DNA from: Aphelenchoides besseyi
Taxonomy: Eukaryota; Nematoda; Chromadorea; Rhabditida; Aphelenchoididae
Direction: 5' to 3'
Assembly (NCBI GenBank): GCA_024699855.1
Contig: JAMPIQ010000002.1
Location: 10,106,001 to 10,170,000, forward strand
Length of the DNA stretch: 64,000 bases
Shown here: one piece after another, positions 63,775 to 64,000 of the stretch
Numbering within the stretch: position 1 is the first letter of the stretch
How the letters are laid out: the number at the start of each line of letters is the position of its first letter
Notes under the pieces: model-generated
Database searches by the model: none
The model's input: the letters and a program-made list of their open reading frames with translations, nothing else
Told to the model about the DNA's origin: nothing
Translations under genes and position numbers: made by a program

Positions 63775-64000
63775 ATGACGAAATACGCGAACAAACTGTC
63801 GGATGTTCACTGCAAACCTTCGTTAATGGAATTAGCTCAACGTGCCGGATTCCTCACACTCAGTCCATCGGATCTTGTTTTCGAAGCAAAACAACCGGGT
63901 TTTGCCTACTACGACTACATTATTTCGTTATCACGAACAGGCGATGATTACGAATTATACTTGGCTAAACTTGATAGTCGAACCAACGTGGAATGGTTTC
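63775..64000 (+). CDS. 5' end of an unrecognised gene (cut by right edge)
   Basis: An ATG at 63775 opens a frame that stays open to the window end (75 codons). It lies 42 nt after a TTTCAG acceptor at 63732. The start reads MTKYANKLSDVHCKPSLMEL and later FAYYDYIISLSRTGDDYELY. There is no signal peptide. The codon choice and acceptor suggest a real gene. The product cannot be named from this fragment. Confidence 0.55.
   Translation, partial: MTKYANKLSDVHCKPSLMELAQRAGFLTLSPSDLVFEAKQPGFAYYDYIISLSRTGDDYELYLAKLDSRTNVEWF

Overview
This window is nematode nuclear DNA. Two tandem genes carry the nematode-specific Ground-like (GRL) domain. Other typical nematode families are an astacin with three ShK domains, a divergent insulin-like precursor with one extra cysteine in each chain, a CHK-type EcKinase and a DEG/ENaC subunit. 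Genes are compact. Nearly every intron I could place is 36-50 nt, with GT at the 5' end and TTTTAG or TTTCAG at the 3' end. I built exon chains by hand from splice sites, reading frame and family motifs. For most genes the summed exon length is an exact multiple of three, which is a useful internal check. The species or clade cannot be fixed from this sequence alone.

Layout. 1-990 (+): 3' end of an unrecognised Ser/Thr-rich gene. 1541-2975 (-): CHK kinase-like protein. 3804-7580 (-): receptor tyrosine kinase with Sema and PSI ectodomain. 9486-13044 (+): three closely spaced same-strand genes (DDAH-like amidinohydrolase, ZSWIM7/SWS1-like SWIM protein, coiled-coil protein), a plausible operon. 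14188-21342 (+): exons of a DEG/ENaC channel, with an insulin-like gene (17675-18247, -) lying antisense between its two recognisable ends. 22036-23078 (+): cytosolic sulfotransferase. 24144-25457 (+): NMNAT. 25560-26674 (-): PBC/TALE homeobox protein. 27027-28673 (-): two tandem GRL genes. 29802-30647 (+): KChIP-like EF-hand protein. 31601-32527 (+): novel single-pass membrane protein. 33506-34207 (-): disordered protein. 35524-36821 (+): alpha-1,3-fucosyltransferase. 37138-42462 (-): 1658-residue nuclear-type protein with a SUMO-interaction-like motif. 43005-44502 (-): troponin T. 45787-47425 (+) and 47587-48901 (-): choline/ethanolamine phosphotransferase and ethanolamine kinase. 51030-54398 (+): SAD-1/BRSK kinase. 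55003-57108 (-): His-rich protein. 58439-61070 (+): astacin-ShK protease. 63775 to the right edge (+): start of another gene.

Functional links. The facing pair at 45.8-48.9 kb encodes the first and last steps of the Kennedy phospholipid pathway, about 160 bp apart. SAD-1, the Sema receptor kinase, KChIP, the insulin-like peptide and DEG/ENaC are neuronal or signalling genes. Troponin T is muscle.

The most unusual signal is a small set of introns whose ends break the GT-AG rule although reading frame, family conservation or a paralogue fixes the exon edges. Two end in TTTTCG (DDAH, PBC homeobox) and two begin with TTGAGT after an AAA codon (CHK kinase, second GRL gene). This is either a minor non-canonical intron class or base-level sequence error. 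RNA reads would decide.
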